Positions 50,792 through 62,100 of a stretch of 64,000 bases of DNA are shown in pieces. The notes beneath the pieces were generated by a model. It was not told the origin of the DNA, made no database searches, and saw nothing but the letters and a program-made list of their open reading frames with translations. The stretch covers positions 23,757 through 87,756 of the forward strand of contig SAUG01000139.1 of assembly GCA_011316305.1 (NCBI GenBank), in the 5' to 3' direction. The position numbers were made by a program, and so were the translations under genes. The number at the start of each line of letters is the position of its first letter. The stretch's first letter is position 1. This DNA is from Rusavskia elegans. Taxonomy: Eukaryota; Ascomycota; Lecanoromycetes; Teloschistales; Teloschistaceae.

Positions 50792-51291
50792 ATGGCCTTG
50801 ATAGAGCAATCACAAGGATTTATACGTTTTCAGGAGGAAAGGGCTGACAAGTTACACCGCAATTATCAACACTGGAGATTTTACTTCTTTCCTGCCATCA
50901 TCTCTCCAGATTTGCTTTTCCACAGCCACAGGATTCATCCTGGAACCGACGGACTACCTGATTACCTCAGTCTTCGAACCGCGCTTGCCTCTGCCAAACA
51001 TCCGCCCTGACACCGAGACTCGTCTCCCACCATTGGTTTTCTTCTCCCAACTATCCACAGCCGTCGCGCCGCTCAGTCTGGAAAACACGGAGCTGTTGTC
51101 ACCGGCTTTGCCACAGGCTCGATCATTGGCGTTCTTATAGAGGTTTTCTGTGCCAGATTCATGGCATCAGGCGATGCTCATCCATCCACTGGGTTTCTGA
51201 GTCTCAAGAGAATCGAGGATCTACATACCCATCCTCGTTTCTCGAGACAGGTACTGCGACCAATCTACCAGCAACCCTCACGAGAGTCGTA
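50792..51291 (+). pseudogene. Possible broken gene with an in-frame TGA
   Basis: A frame opening at ATG 50792 (MALIEQSQGFIRFQEERADK) reads to TGA at 51008-51010. The same frame stays open to TAA at 51291 and includes a protein-like segment (GKHGAVVTGFATGSIIGVLI, then a helix ending RFSRQVLRPIYQQ). CGA to TGA is a typical C-to-T change, so one nonsense mutation could have split a ~166-aa gene. It could also be chance. No domain was recognised. The flanks 50579-50791 and 51292-51869 hold nothing else I can support. Confidence 0.3.
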
Positions 51292-51869
51292 ATACGATTA
51301 CTCTTCTCATCATACGTGCGACGTGTTGACGGGCAAGGGACAAGAAAGGGTGTGCCCAAGGTTATGATATGATGACATCGTAATTTGGGAAGATTGATCC
51401 GTGGCAAAGAGCACGACAATCAAAGGTCGAAATTTCTTATACTCAGGACTCTGAGACTGGCTTTGCAAAGACGAGAAGCTCGGCAGGAGGTTCTCAAGCT
51501 TGGCACGTATCGTGATGCGTCGCTTATACACCGTACTGCTTGCTGTACACCTTGCCAAGCCTCGTTCTACCTGCCTGGCTGTATCTAACGCGTTTGTTTC
51601 AGATCAAAAAAAGAGACGAACCCTTTTCCAGACATTTGTCTGTCAAAATAGCTCTGCGAGAAAGGTCATCTGGACCTGATGACTAGAGTATACCGCGCGA
51701 GCGGATCTTAGGAGAAATCGTCTAGGTTATAATGATGACTACCTCTATCGGCACACTATGGATCGATGGGTAATCAGATGTCGGAAAACAGCCGCGAAAG
51801 ACAATGACAGAAATGTATCTCGTTTCTCTTCGTGGTTATCGACAGTATCTGCTTCGCTTCTCTTGCCTT

Positions 51870-52672
51870 TCAGACATACTCGACAACAAGCTCGACATTA
51901 GCACATCCCTGGGGCGCAGTGATGATCTTCGGCCTGTAGAAAAGCTGGACTGCATCACCATACAGGAGAGTTGTGTTGCAAGCTAGATGTTCATCATTCG
52001 AGTCAGCACAGTCAATACATGCCAAGACTTGCGCGATTGCTCGTCGGACTGCTCATAGCCATCCGGAATCAAAGCAATCAAGAACAGGGTGGAGAAATAT
52101 GGAAACTTACCGTAGAAGCCCCCAGAGATTGGATTGTTGTACTTAATGATACCTTGATTGATGTAAATGCCCTTTGTACCTTCACCCGGATTGATTTCGA
52201 CAGGGTTGTAGGTACTGTTCACGCTGTCTAATATGACGCATTAGCTTCTTTAGTCTTCCCAGTTTCTAGCAAAGACGCAACAAATGCCATGCAAAAGGGC
52301 AAGGCTTCCAGCATTCCATATGGGGGAGGATTTACCAATGATAAAGCCATACAGGCCCCCTCCGCCCAGGAACAGCAATTTGCCCTGATCGTCCTCCAGC
52401 TCACGTCCCGTACCGTTCAAGAAGCCAACGATGCCGGGAGTCCTATCCGACTTTGGCCAGAGGGTCGCATAGTTGAAGGCGGGATAGATATGGTAGGGCT
52501 CGAGGTAGAGATTCTCGAAACTAGATTGCGCAGGAGCGATAACGTGGGATTTGATGGTGAAGTTGCGAGAATGGATAACTTCTTGATTGCTAGGCTGACT
52601 TTCGGTGGGCGTTGGTACAGCAAAAGCGGCAAGTGGGAGGAGGAGCTGGAACAAGATGTTGAAGAGACACAT
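51870..52672 (-). CDS. Secreted DUF7907-like protein (188 aa)
   Basis: Three exons, 52336-52672, 52111-52227 and 51870-51982, have phase-1 introns of 108 and 128 nt (GTAAAT..TTAG and GTAAGT..CTAG). The sum is exactly 189 codons. The ATG at 52672 starts a signal peptide (MCLFNILFQLLLPLAAFAVP). The mature domain has the pattern of a fungal secreted family I assign to DUF7907: a FTIKSHV strand, FENLYLEPYH, FLNGTGRELEDDQG, GIYINQGIIKYNN, GGFYACNTTL, and a final GCANVELVVEYV. Two cysteines in the last exon (ACN, GCA) may pair. Function is unknown. Confidence 0.82.
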
Positions 52673-53291
52673 GGTGAGATTTTTGGTTGAGGTGAAATTC
52701 AGAGGGAGATGGGGGATATAAAAGCGTGCTGGCACTCTTGTACAACTTTGGTAATTTATTTGATCATGCAGGTATGACCAAAATAGATACCTGCAGGAGC
52801 AAGCCCCAGTTTCCGGCTTTGTCCGCCGCAAGGTCGTACACCAATGACGTGCGCTTGCATAATGTTGGAGCAAGGGTTGTACATGCAGCTCGTATTTGCC
52901 ACTTAATAACACCCAAGGTTACAACGTCGAATTGCCACGGAAGGCTTCTTCTCGCTGCAACGCGAGAAGAGGATGTAAGATGCCGGATCCGGCATACTAC
53001 CTACCTTCTCTATACCAACAGCGAGCAGCCACGCCGGCTTCATGAAGTTCTCCTTGTGCATCGAAATAGCTAGATGAGACGTCACTTCCGATGCGACAGT
53101 CGCTGGGGAACGAAAGAGTTGCATAGTTGCGGTCCTCCATCTATCACCACCACCACTGGTGCTCTAGTACTATTTTTGACTTCGACTGCGGCAGCAACAC
53201 GACCGTGACGTTCATAAGGTCGCCAGAATGATCTCCGATACCGAAGTATCGAGTGCCGTATACCTCCTTTGCCCTCGTTGCAATAACCTGC
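52673..53291. other. Intergenic region between two minus-strand genes
   Basis: It holds the promoter of the DUF7907-like gene and the 3' end of the nuclease-like gene. No further gene or RNA was seen. Confidence 0.45.
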
Positions 53292-54713
53292 TCACTCATT
53301 CCTAGCACGCTTCTTTGGTGGCGCATTTACTTCGTTCTCCTTCTCCGCTCGCTCACGCTCGTGGACTTTGGCCATGACCTTGTGGATGTCATCCATGCGA
53401 TCCCCACAACCCCAGTCCATGATATTGTGGAGTTCTCGGCGGCAGGATCGAGCATGATCAGTATCCGATAACAGGTATTGGGACATTTGGTTCATGTGAT
53501 ACGTCTCATAGAACGTCTCTTCTTCCTCCTCTTCCTCACGTGCTGCAGGTTCCTTGGCCTTTCCAGTATTCTTCTCAGCAACTGCCATCTTTTCTCTCAC
53601 ACGGACCTCGCACCAGTGCAGCCAGATGGTCGCCACCCTCGGATCGATGGTCACCGAGAATACGAAAGACTCATGGTCCGCCCCAGACGTCATTTTCCAG
53701 TCCCGAGCAAATCCATTGAGCAAGCGTCGCGCACGTACAAGAGTGGAGCCGCCCCGTAGTGCTTGATTTTCTGCATCAGCGATACTGCCTCGGTTACTTT
53801 TTCCTTCGATGATCAAGAATGGATGCGTGATGTATGGAACAACGCCGATTATCGCACGTATGCGTTGACTAAATCGCTCCGAATCGATGTCGGGATGACA
53901 GTTCGCCATAATCCCAAAAGTAAAGTCGGGTTTTGCATTGCTCATGCCGGGCTCTTTCTCCTTCTCCATCTTCTTTTGGATTGCCCGCATGGCGGGCTTG
54001 TCCCAAGATGGAAGCAAGTCCGGAGTGAATTGTCGGTTCCGCGTACAGATGACCCCATCATCACTGAAGAATTTACTTACTAGGATATGCTCCTCTCCCG
54101 AGTTCGATGCGGTCACCAGATCCTTGAATTCCTTCACTGTGCGACTGTTGGGAGCGATCATCGGCACAAGTTGCCAGATAATGTCGTCTTCTGGCAAGGT
54201 AGAAGCCACCTTCAGCCACTGCGCAATGTGTTTGGCTGATGCCGTTCTCATTGCGGAGTCCCGAGTTCTGCCCATGCATTTTTCCGCAACGCTATGGAGA
54301 TTTTTGTATTTGAGCTCGAGTGAGGGATTGTTGATGTGCATGCCATGATCTGCCAGGGTTTGTCGGACGTTATGGCTTGTTTGCGAGAGAGGAGTATCGG
54401 GAAGATTGTCGTATGAACGTGAGCTGGCCTTGGAACTTTGCGGTGTCTGGGGTTGACGTGGCGGCACCATGGTATTTTCCTCGAGGTCCTCCCAGCTTGC
54501 GCGTCTTGGTCCAGCGCTCTGATGCTCAAAGGAGTCCCACTTTCGCTTTTTCGACAACGACGGGGATGTATCACCGAGGGGAGGACTTGGCGAATCAGGG
54601 GAGGATGTAGGAGGCGGGTGATCAATGTTTGAAGGCGATTCGATTTGATTGACCCAGCTTTCGATGTTGGAAGGCTCAGGTGAGTGGTCGAGTGGTGAGG
54701 GACTTGAGGGCAT
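53292..54713 (-). CDS. Fungal PD-(D/E)XK nuclease-like protein (473 aa)
   Basis: This is a single exon with ATG at 54713. The first ~110 residues are Pro/Ser-rich and disordered, with a possible nuclear signal SKKRKW (about 54-59). The folded part carries the restriction-like core: PDFTFG (262-267) supplies the Asp, FLIIEGKSN (299-307) supplies E-x-K, and AENQ (315-318) follows as in fungal DUF7924/PDDEXK-type proteins. A Glu-rich stretch lies at about 393-400, and the C-terminus is basic (PPKKRARNE), a second nuclear signal. It is predicted nuclear and probably acts on nucleic acid, but activity is not proven for these fungal families. The gene is intact and the catalytic residues are kept. 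Confidence 0.8.
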   Translation of the reverse strand: MPSSPSPLDHSPEPSNIESWVNQIESPSNIDHPPPTSSPDSPSPPLGDTSPSLSKKRKWDSFEHQSAGPRRASWEDLEENTMVPPRQPQTPQSSKASSRSYDNLPDTPLSQTSHNVRQTLADHGMHINNPSLELKYKNLHSVAEKCMGRTRDSAMRTASAKHIAQWLKVASTLPEDDIIWQLVPMIAPNSRTVKEFKDLVTASNSGEEHILVSKFFSDDGVICTRNRQFTPDLLPSWDKPAMRAIQKKMEKEKEPGMSNAKPDFTFGIMANCHPDIDSERFSQRIRAIIGVVPYITHPFLIIEGKSNRGSIADAENQALRGGSTLVRARRLLNGFARDWKMTSGADHESFVFSVTIDPRVATIWLHWCEVRVREKMAVAEKNTGKAKEPAAREEEEEEETFYETYHMNQMSQYLLSDTDHARSCRRELHNIMDWGCGDRMDDIHKVMAKVHERERAEKENEVNAPPKKRARNE

Positions 54714-55195
54714 ACTTCTAAGGATGAAAGATAGGCCGCATCACACATAGGATGACCTACAGAGCCTTTGACTGAACTGTCGTGATACAGGTGACGGAGT
54801 GGGAGGTGACAGGTAAAAGCAGAGTGAGATAAACGCGCCGGGGTTTATTAGCGCTCCCAAACTCCGAGCGCTTGGCACGCCAAGTCACGTGACGGTACAT
54901 GCGTCGCCGTCTCGATTGAATGTCTTCCCTGTGCTGTTACATTTTCCAAGTATTCCTCCCCTCCACAAACGCTATGGACACCAGTCGCGCACGCCGAATA
55001 AGCACCACTGGATAGGCTTGGTTTTACCCATCTCAAGGGGCGCCCGCATTCCTAAGCGATATCCCGTTTCCGGACAGTAGCATATCAGCCTCAATAATGT
55101 TCCGGTCAAGTACCACGCAATGTGCTTAGCTCCGTTCAAACGTTCGCCTTTATAGCCAGCCCTTCTGACATGTACATATCTGTTGACCTGAGGAA
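54714..55195. promoter_or_regulatory. Divergent promoter region
   Basis: It separates the nuclease-like gene (minus) from the secreted candidate (plus). GC content is mixed, and no clear TATA box or other feature was identified. Confidence 0.4.
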
Positions 55196-55763
55196 ATGGA
55201 ACTCTTGTCTTGGACACTCTTTTCCTCTGTTATCACGTCCAGCCTGATCATACCCGCCACAGTCCAGAATAACATTGCCACTGCGGCGCAACCTGATATC
55301 AGCTCTTTCGCACAGGCAGATGACATTGATCCTGAGACGCATTCACCACTCGCCGCACGTCCTGCAGTCCCAGATTCGTATCAGCTGCGCAAAACAAAGA
55401 TTTTCAGGTACTATTCGAAAGCTACGGCGCAGAAATAGCCAAGAAAGATGGCGACATACTGTCGTGAGTAAATATAGCTCAGGGGCGAGGATTCGGCTAC
55501 TTATCATTAACAGGTATCGAGCCATCCACACAATCCAACATGAAATCCGCACCAACACAGCGCATGTCCAGACACTTTGGGAGCCTGCCTTCCTGTTCTC
55601 AGTCGTAGAGGACGGTCTATCTCTGACTATGCGTTCTCTATCGACTGGTGTCAATCTTGATGAGGTATGGCTTTGTCTGGATGGTCCCGGGCAGTTCACG
55701 CGAGATCATGGATTCGTCGAGTGTCAATTTCTACTTGCGCGGGGGGTACTGAAACGGATTTGA
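55196..55763 (+). CDS. Secreted candidate of unknown function (153 aa)
   Basis: Exon 1 is 55196-55407 and exon 2 is 55514-55763. The 106-nt intron (GTACTA..AACAG) keeps the frame (AG|G) and avoids the stop that otherwise ends exon 1. The N-terminus (MELLSWTLFSSVITSSLIIP) is a likely signal peptide. Exon 2 encodes a compact domain with WEPAFLFSVVEDGLSLTMRS and EVWLCLDGPGQF. No family was recognised. The intron model is inferred; an alternative that reads through part of the intron is possible. Confidence 0.6.
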
Positions 55764-56165
55764 ATTGGGATTCAGGAGGTAAAACGGCGATGCGCTATAA
55801 CTATCGAAGCTCTTGAGAGAAAGTGACCAGCGAGAAGGTGATCCGTATTATAATAACCTGATCATCAAACTTCGGTTTAACGAATAGAGCAGCGACGAGA
55901 ACCCTCGAATTGCATCGGACATGCCTATAAAAGCACAAAATCTGCCACCCCCTCTCTCAGACCGCACAGCCTCACCTTCACCGCTCTCGTCACACAAAGC
56001 TGACACCACTCTTGATGCAACCGTTTACAGGTAAGCTGACATCATCCACCATCCCATCCACACAGAACCCACTTCCACTCCCTAAACTCTTCAATCCCAC
56101 ATCCATCATCTATCCGAAAAGTCCATCAAAACCACCCTCCCACTACAAACCCCACACAAACCTCC
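55764..56165. promoter_or_regulatory. Promoter region with TATA box
   Basis: TATAAAAG at 55926-55933 lies about 235 bp upstream of the next ATG, followed by a long CT/CA-rich leader typical of fungal core promoters. Confidence 0.5.
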
Positions 56166-56576
56166 ATGGATCTCCTTCAGCACCTCCTCACCATGACCAT
56201 TCCCCTTTTCCACCACTTACTCTTCTCCATCGCCATCCCCATCGCCATCCTCCTCACAACCGTCTCGCTCTTCGGTGCCTGGCCCCATCAACTCCACATC
56301 TCTCCGGTCCCAACATCACAAGCACATCCTTCCAGCAGCCAGACCAAAGAAACACCAGCTCCTACCTCCTCCACTACAACGCCCACGCCATCCACGCCAG
56401 GCTGGAGTACCGCGGCCCGGGTACGCGGAACAGCTTTTGCGCTGTCCCTTCTGCGACTATGGTATTCAGGCGAATTGAGAGCGCTGAGCCAGTTTATGTT
56501 TACGGCGAATGTGTTGGTGGCGGTGGGGTATGGGGGTTTGTGGGTGTGGTATAGAAGTGAGAGGGGCCAGCGGTGA
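56166..56576 (+). CDS. Small membrane protein (136 aa), possibly DUF4267-like
   Basis: The ATG at 56166 starts a frame with a hydrophobic helix at about residues 13-38 (HHLLFSIAIPIAILLTTVSL). A Pro/Thr/Ser linker follows, then a second hydrophobic half (RGTAFALSLLRLWYSGELRA, FMFTANVLVAVGYGGLWVWY). The C-terminal pattern recalls DUF4267 proteins, but the match is partial. It has no introns. An overlapping open frame upstream (56012) lacks an ATG and is a shadow. Confidence 0.5.
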   Translation: MDLLQHLLTMTIPLFHHLLFSIAIPIAILLTTVSLFGAWPHQLHISPVPTSQAHPSSSQTKETPAPTSSTTTPTPSTPGWSTAARVRGTAFALSLLRLWYSGELRALSQFMFTANVLVAVGYGGLWVWYRSERGQR

Positions 56577-57074
56577 TGAAGTGGTTTGGGTTCGAGCGAA
56601 GGTGGTGTGGAGTCAGTCGGGCTAGGCTATGGATGGGGTGGAGAAGTAGGAAGGGATGTGGAGACTATTGCTGGGCTTTCTGGAGTCTGGGCATGGAAGT
56701 GGGGAGTTTTGGTAGGGAAATTGGTAGCTTTGGTAATGGGGGAGGGAACTGGACCACAGTCTTTTCATGAGGAGCTTCGTTGACGGGCTGATGTATGGTA
56801 TGCCATAGAGTGCCGCGAAGATACTGGAAGTTTAGGGTAACATAATTGCGGAGGACAAAGACAAAGTGGTGAGCGTTTTTCTCCTGCTCTGCAGCTTGAT
56901 AGCTACCCACTACTCTCTGGGCAATACCTGCTGATCATGTCGCGCCGGATCAAGATAGACATACTGTGAAACAAGATCGATATCAAGCTATATCGACTTT
57001 AGCTAGTCAAACGATCTCCCTGCGTAAATGGAAGGCTATATCGCCTCTAGCTAAGTAACACTCATCGTCAAGGA
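56577..57074. other. Convergent intergenic region
   Basis: It is Gly/Trp-codon-rich just after the membrane protein gene (many GGG/TGG), giving several false open frames. No gene is supported. Confidence 0.4.
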
Positions 57075-58583
57075 TTATACGGGAGACTCTCGTCTGATCC
57101 GCCGATACTCGCCACTATAGCGGTATCGAATAGCCTTAAGGACACCATACGCACCCCCCAACGGTCTCACATCCAGCACACGATCCCTAAATCCCTTTTT
57201 CGCCTCAAAATCCCCTTTTACCTTATCATACACGCTCGGAAGCGAGGTAGCACCATACTTCTCGCGCAGTGCATCATACCATTCTCGATCATAGATCTTC
57301 CAGAATTCGGATTCGGTGTAGAACGTATGTGCATACAGGGCTTTCATACCGCCAAGGACCATCAATTTCTCTTCGAGATCCCTATTGATCCGCACGAATT
57401 CATCGCGCCGCTTTGTGGGAGCTGGACCCCAAATGCCGACGTTGAGTAACAGCTCTGAGGCGCCATAACCGCTGGCTGGAAATGGGTTGATGGTAGGGTG
57501 CGGAGTTGGTCTCAGCGGGCATAACCACAGAGGCCAAATGTTGTGATATTGGATGGAGTGATCGATCAGTTCTCCAATTTGAGTAAAAGGGAGGCTGAGA
57601 TCCTGGGCGATGTATTGAGTCGCTGAGAGGGAGCATGCGTCTTGGGCTCTGTATAGGACGCGGGTGTGCATGAGACCGTCGAGTAGCCTGCGCGTGAACG
57701 AGTTGAAGGGTGTTTTGAAATAGTCAAATGCCCAGCGTGCGGCCCAGAAAGCTCCGCGGTCGTATCGGAAGAGGTATTCGGCAAGTGGTATAACCTCTGT
57801 CGACACGGTATTGGGTTGGCTACGGATCTTCTCCTGGACATAGAGGTAGAACCAGGGATCTTTCGGCTTGCTGAATGTGCGTTTGGGTTCCTCCTCCTCG
57901 GAGGTCTCTGATAGTCTACCTACAATGATGGCACCCTGGTCTCTCGAAAACAGTATGCCATCAAGGTAATCTATCGAAGTGTCCGCTGTGAAGTCTCGCA
58001 TGGTTTTGATAGCGTCAGAAACACTATTGACAGGATGATAGCTTGTCTGGACGTAAGACTTTGCGGGTCTTAGCTGCACTTCTAGCAGTGTGACTACCCC
58101 AAAGGTGCCCATGGCGCCAGCAGCTCCGTGGAAGAGGTCCGAATTCTCATCTTCTGAGCAGTGGGCTATGTTTCCGTTTGCCAGAACCATTTCAATATAG
58201 CTGACGGTACGATCGAAGACGCCATACTTGAACGAGCTGCTTTCGGCAGAGGTCCCTGAGAATCCTCCGCCTACAGTAATGCCTGGAAACTCCATCACCA
58301 CCAACGGTACTAGACCATAGGCAATAGTAGACTTTACAAGCTGATCCATCGGGACATTAGGCTCTACCAAGCATATCTGTCGAGTCTTGTCGACTTCGAG
58401 GATGCTTGACAATGGGCCAGTATCGATAAAGTGCTTGCCCTTGGTTGCCGTCTGTCGGGTGCTGTTGGTGGATCCATGGCGGATGCGGAACTTTTCACCT
58501 CTTTCGTGAAATTTCAGCACGGCAGTGCTGATTTTTTCCACAGTCTTGTCGTGCTGCTTTCTCACTTTTCCTGTTACGGACAT
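57075..58583 (-). CDS. FAD-binding delta(24)-sterol reductase-like protein (502 aa)
   Basis: This is an intronless frame with ATG at 58583 (MSVTGKVRKQ). The N-terminal PCMH-type FAD domain shows VEPNVPMDQLVKSTIAYGLV, then PGITVGGGFSGTSAESSSFK and a GAAGAMGTFGVVT stretch that lines the FAD pocket. The C-terminal part keeps DHCR24/DIMINUTO-type words (PLWLCPLR, NVGIWGP, GGMKALYAHTFYTESEFWKI). The family uses NADPH to reduce the delta-24 bond of sterols; many filamentous fungi carry such homologues although ergosterol synthesis does not need them, so the substrate here is uncertain. No membrane helix was evident at the N-terminus, unlike animal DHCR24. It is complete at normal length. Confidence 0.85.
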   Translation of the reverse strand: MSVTGKVRKQHDKTVEKISTAVLKFHERGEKFRIRHGSTNSTRQTATKGKHFIDTGPLSSILEVDKTRQICLVEPNVPMDQLVKSTIAYGLVPLVVMEFPGITVGGGFSGTSAESSSFKYGVFDRTVSYIEMVLANGNIAHCSEDENSDLFHGAAGAMGTFGVVTLLEVQLRPAKSYVQTSYHPVNSVSDAIKTMRDFTADTSIDYLDGILFSRDQGAIIVGRLSETSEEEEPKRTFSKPKDPWFYLYVQEKIRSQPNTVSTEVIPLAEYLFRYDRGAFWAARWAFDYFKTPFNSFTRRLLDGLMHTRVLYRAQDACSLSATQYIAQDLSLPFTQIGELIDHSIQYHNIWPLWLCPLRPTPHPTINPFPASGYGASELLLNVGIWGPAPTKRRDEFVRINRDLEEKLMVLGGMKALYAHTFYTESEFWKIYDREWYDALREKYGATSLPSVYDKVKGDFEAKKGFRDRVLDVRPLGGAYGVLKAIRYRYSGEYRRIRRESPV

Positions 58584-59174
58584 GGCCACGTAGAGAAGAG
58601 GTGGATATCTTTGGGGTCAAGTTAAGTCCAGTGTTCATTCGATCTCAGGGTTGTCGATTTGTCGGCCAGCCAGGACATCGATACGATAGGCCTCAACAGA
58701 TCGATTGCTATCCTCTATAGAGTTTTATACCGGTTGGCCTATCTTGGTTCGAATAGATCGTAACATAATTATGTACTAAGAAGCTTCTACAGAGGATAAT
58801 GGCTGGACCACTGTCATGTCGCTAGGAGATGTTTGACGACTGCAAGTAACCAGTAGTGTCCCATCCGAATGAAATAGATGTGTGGGAACATACGACACCC
58901 ATGACGCAACGCCAAGTCGGAGTAGCCGCCCGCTAGCTACGGAGTACCCTAATAGATTACATGAAGCGCGTTGTTATCAGCGTCATACCGTATTAGGGCT
59001 CCTGATGTCTCCAAATTCGAGAACCATACCTTACCAGGTACTCAATTCAAAACCCCAACCATAGCGAATCACATGCATCGCTAAATGTGAGATGTTGCCA
59101 TTGTAACTCGTATCCAACCTCCCCAACGCGCATTTAAGATATCCAGAGACACAACACATTGATCCAGCACGCTT
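58584..59174. other. Intergenic region between two minus-strand genes
   Basis: It holds the promoter of the sterol-reductase-like gene and the 3' end of the ankyrin gene. No further feature was seen. Confidence 0.4.
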
Positions 59175-62100
59175 TCAAAAATCACGACTCCCCAGGTCCG
59201 CAAACTCCCCAAGCGAGAAAACGCTTTTGGCATCATTACTTTCATCGCCATCATCGTCATCCTCATCATCGGCAGCACCTTCTCCAACAACCTGGGCGCC
59301 TCCGTCCTTGATTTCCCCCTTGCCATCCGCCTTCTTTCTCTCACCACCACCGCGCTTTGCTTTTCTCGTCGCAAACTTCATTGCTTTGTTGTACCCTTGC
59401 TTGCTGAAATCGACACCCCTTTTCCCACCCGTGTCGAGGCCCTGCTTGCTCTTCTCCAGCCCTTGCTTGCTGATCTCAACTCCTTGTTTGCCCAGCTCAA
59501 GCGTCTTGTTCCCGAAATCAAGCGTTTGTTTGCCAATGTCGAACACAGGTTTGCTCATACCTGCGAGGCTGAGTTTGCTCATATCCAGGCCTGGCTTGCC
59601 TTTTGTTAAGCCGAAGGTGGTGCGGCGGTTTAGTTTAGGATCGGGTGGGGTAGATAGTGTTGTTGCTGTTGAGGGTGCTGGAAGGGTTTGGCCGTTGGTT
59701 GTGCTATGAGCTGCTGGCGCGTTGGAGGGGGGGTCTGATGGTGCAGCATCAATGGATTCGGTGATAGACTTTGAGTTGCAGATCAAAGTAGCTGGTTCCT
59801 CTTCCACCTGGATAGCTGGGAGTCTGGAACCTGGAGCAAAGTCAGTGGTCGCGTCCGCCAGGAATTCCTTCGACGGAAGAGGTGCGGTATGCGCATGGTG
59901 CGGAGGTCGAGGACGGGATGAGCTTGATGTCGGACCGGAGCGCGTCGCAGCAGAAATGGAGGCCTGTGTTGTGGTTATTGCTTTTTGTAGCTGCGGTCTC
60001 GCTACGACAGTCATGGAGAAGGTTGCGGCTTTAAGGAAGTTATGTTTGTCCTGTACGGTGCTGGCTTTCTTCAAGGCCACTTTGAAATTCTTCTGCTTCT
60101 TCCCGCCTTTCATAGCCTCTCCCAGCAGTTGCTGAATGCGCTGCTCCTCCTCTGCCCGGATAGGCCTTCCAGCAGTACAAAATCCAAGTGTTGAGGCGGT
60201 TTTACCTTCGTTCGTCGCTGCATGCGGGTTGACGCCACCCTGCAGTAACTTTTCTACCAAAATAGTGGAGCCAAAGTAGGTTGCATGGTGGAGAGGCTGC
60301 CAACCCTCGCTGCACGATGCTTCCATCTTTGCACCCTTGCTGATAAGAAGATGCGCAATCTGCTCGTTGCTGTATTCGCAGGCTAGATGCAGAGCACGGC
60401 TACCGGGATATGGCCATCTAGCTTCTGCCCAGTAGCCTTCCTCGACAATCTTGTGCGTCTGATCCTTCTTGATTGATGTTGAGCCTAGCTTTTCTTCGAT
60501 ACTTGCTCCTTGTTGCAATAGTCTTTCGACTAGATGAAGATGGCCGTAGGCAGTTGCGATGTGCAGAGGTTGCCAGCCAAAAGAATTCTCTACATTGATC
60601 TTCCCACCATTCGACATCAAAAGCTCGAAGATCTCAAGCGACCCGTTACGAACAGCGTGATGGACAGGCTGTTGACTGCGCTCATCCTCCAGGCTTGTGA
60701 GGCTACTGCCTTTCTCGCTTCGGAGAAGCCTCTCAGCTACTGGGAAGTGACCTCTCTTTACGGCAAGTAGCAGCGAGGTCTCCTTGCGTGCTGTCCTGGC
60801 GGTTGCAGAGACGCCACATGACAGCAAGCGGTCAATGACCTGATAGTGACCGCGGTCAGATGCAAAGTGGAGAGCATTCCAGCCGCTATCGTCTTTCGTT
60901 TGGATTTCGCAGCCTTCTTGGATCATCAACTCGACCATAGCCAAGCAACCACTTGTTGCCGCCAGCGTGAGGGGTTTGTTGCCGTCTCTCTTGAGTTCCT
61001 GAAACTTAAGCCCTTTCGAGAAAAAGATTTCGGCGATTTGGACGTGACCACACTCAACCGCTGCGAAGAAAGCAGTGAGAAACGTCATGTTCGTCGCGTT
61101 GAGCCTTGATTGATCCATCATGGTCTGGACCATCTCGTAGTTACCCGCCTCACATGCAAGTTGCAGCGGTGTTTTCGACTGCGCTTCTCTGCTATCAAGC
61201 TGCGCACCCTCGTTGAGGAGATAGGTACACATGGCTACATTACCTTGGCTTGCAGCAACGTGCAACGGAGTCCGCGAGAGCATGTCTCGCGCATTGACGT
61301 TCGCCTTATGTTGAACCAGAAGCATCACTACATTCTGGTAGGGTGCCCCGATAGCAAAATGCAGAGCGGATTGGCCACCGGATCCAGGGTTATTGATCGA
61401 TGCACCACTGTTTATCAAGCTCTTAGCAACAGCCAGATGACCTCTCGTGCACGCGTGATGTAAGGCAGTATTTCCTTCAACATCAGCGCACTCCAGCGGA
61501 CATCCTTCCTCAATGAGTAGATCTACACTAGTCTGGTGGCCATGAAAGGATGCCTCTGCGAGTGCACTACGCTGTGTTGATGTATGAGTGGCCTGGATGT
61601 CTGCTCCACTGACCAGTAATTTTCGGATGATGTCCTCTTGCCCATCCCGAGCTGCTTGGACGATCCATGGAAATCCTTGTCCATCCGGCTCATCAATGTT
61701 GGGAAGCTGTGGCAGAGACTCCGGCAAGTAGACTTTGTCATCTGATACGGCTTCCCGAACTGATGCCTTTGTAATCGATAGCGATGATGGAAACTTCACG
61801 TCGAGTGAGTCCATTCCCGGCTTGAGCTGCGGCCTAGAGCTGCGCGCTTGCATATCCTCTTCCGAAATTTCAGGCAAAGAACTACCAGTTGCAGCAGTCA
61901 AAGACGAGGAGTGGCTAAAGATACTAGGTACGACGCTGCTTATGACAGACTTCGTATCAGAAGCTTCATCAGGAGGTTCACCTCCATTAATATGTGCGAC
62001 GTCAGACAGTCGAGGCAATGTCGATGAGTCGTTAGCTGCTGGAAAAGCATGCAATTCAATACCCTCTTTTGTGTCTGAGCCACCAGCGAAAGGGATTTCA

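Noticed and set aside
59227..59709. 160-codon plus-strand frame opposite the ankyrin gene tail
   Set aside because: Ser/Pro/Leu-rich mirror of the acidic and Lys-rich coding strand; a shadow frame.
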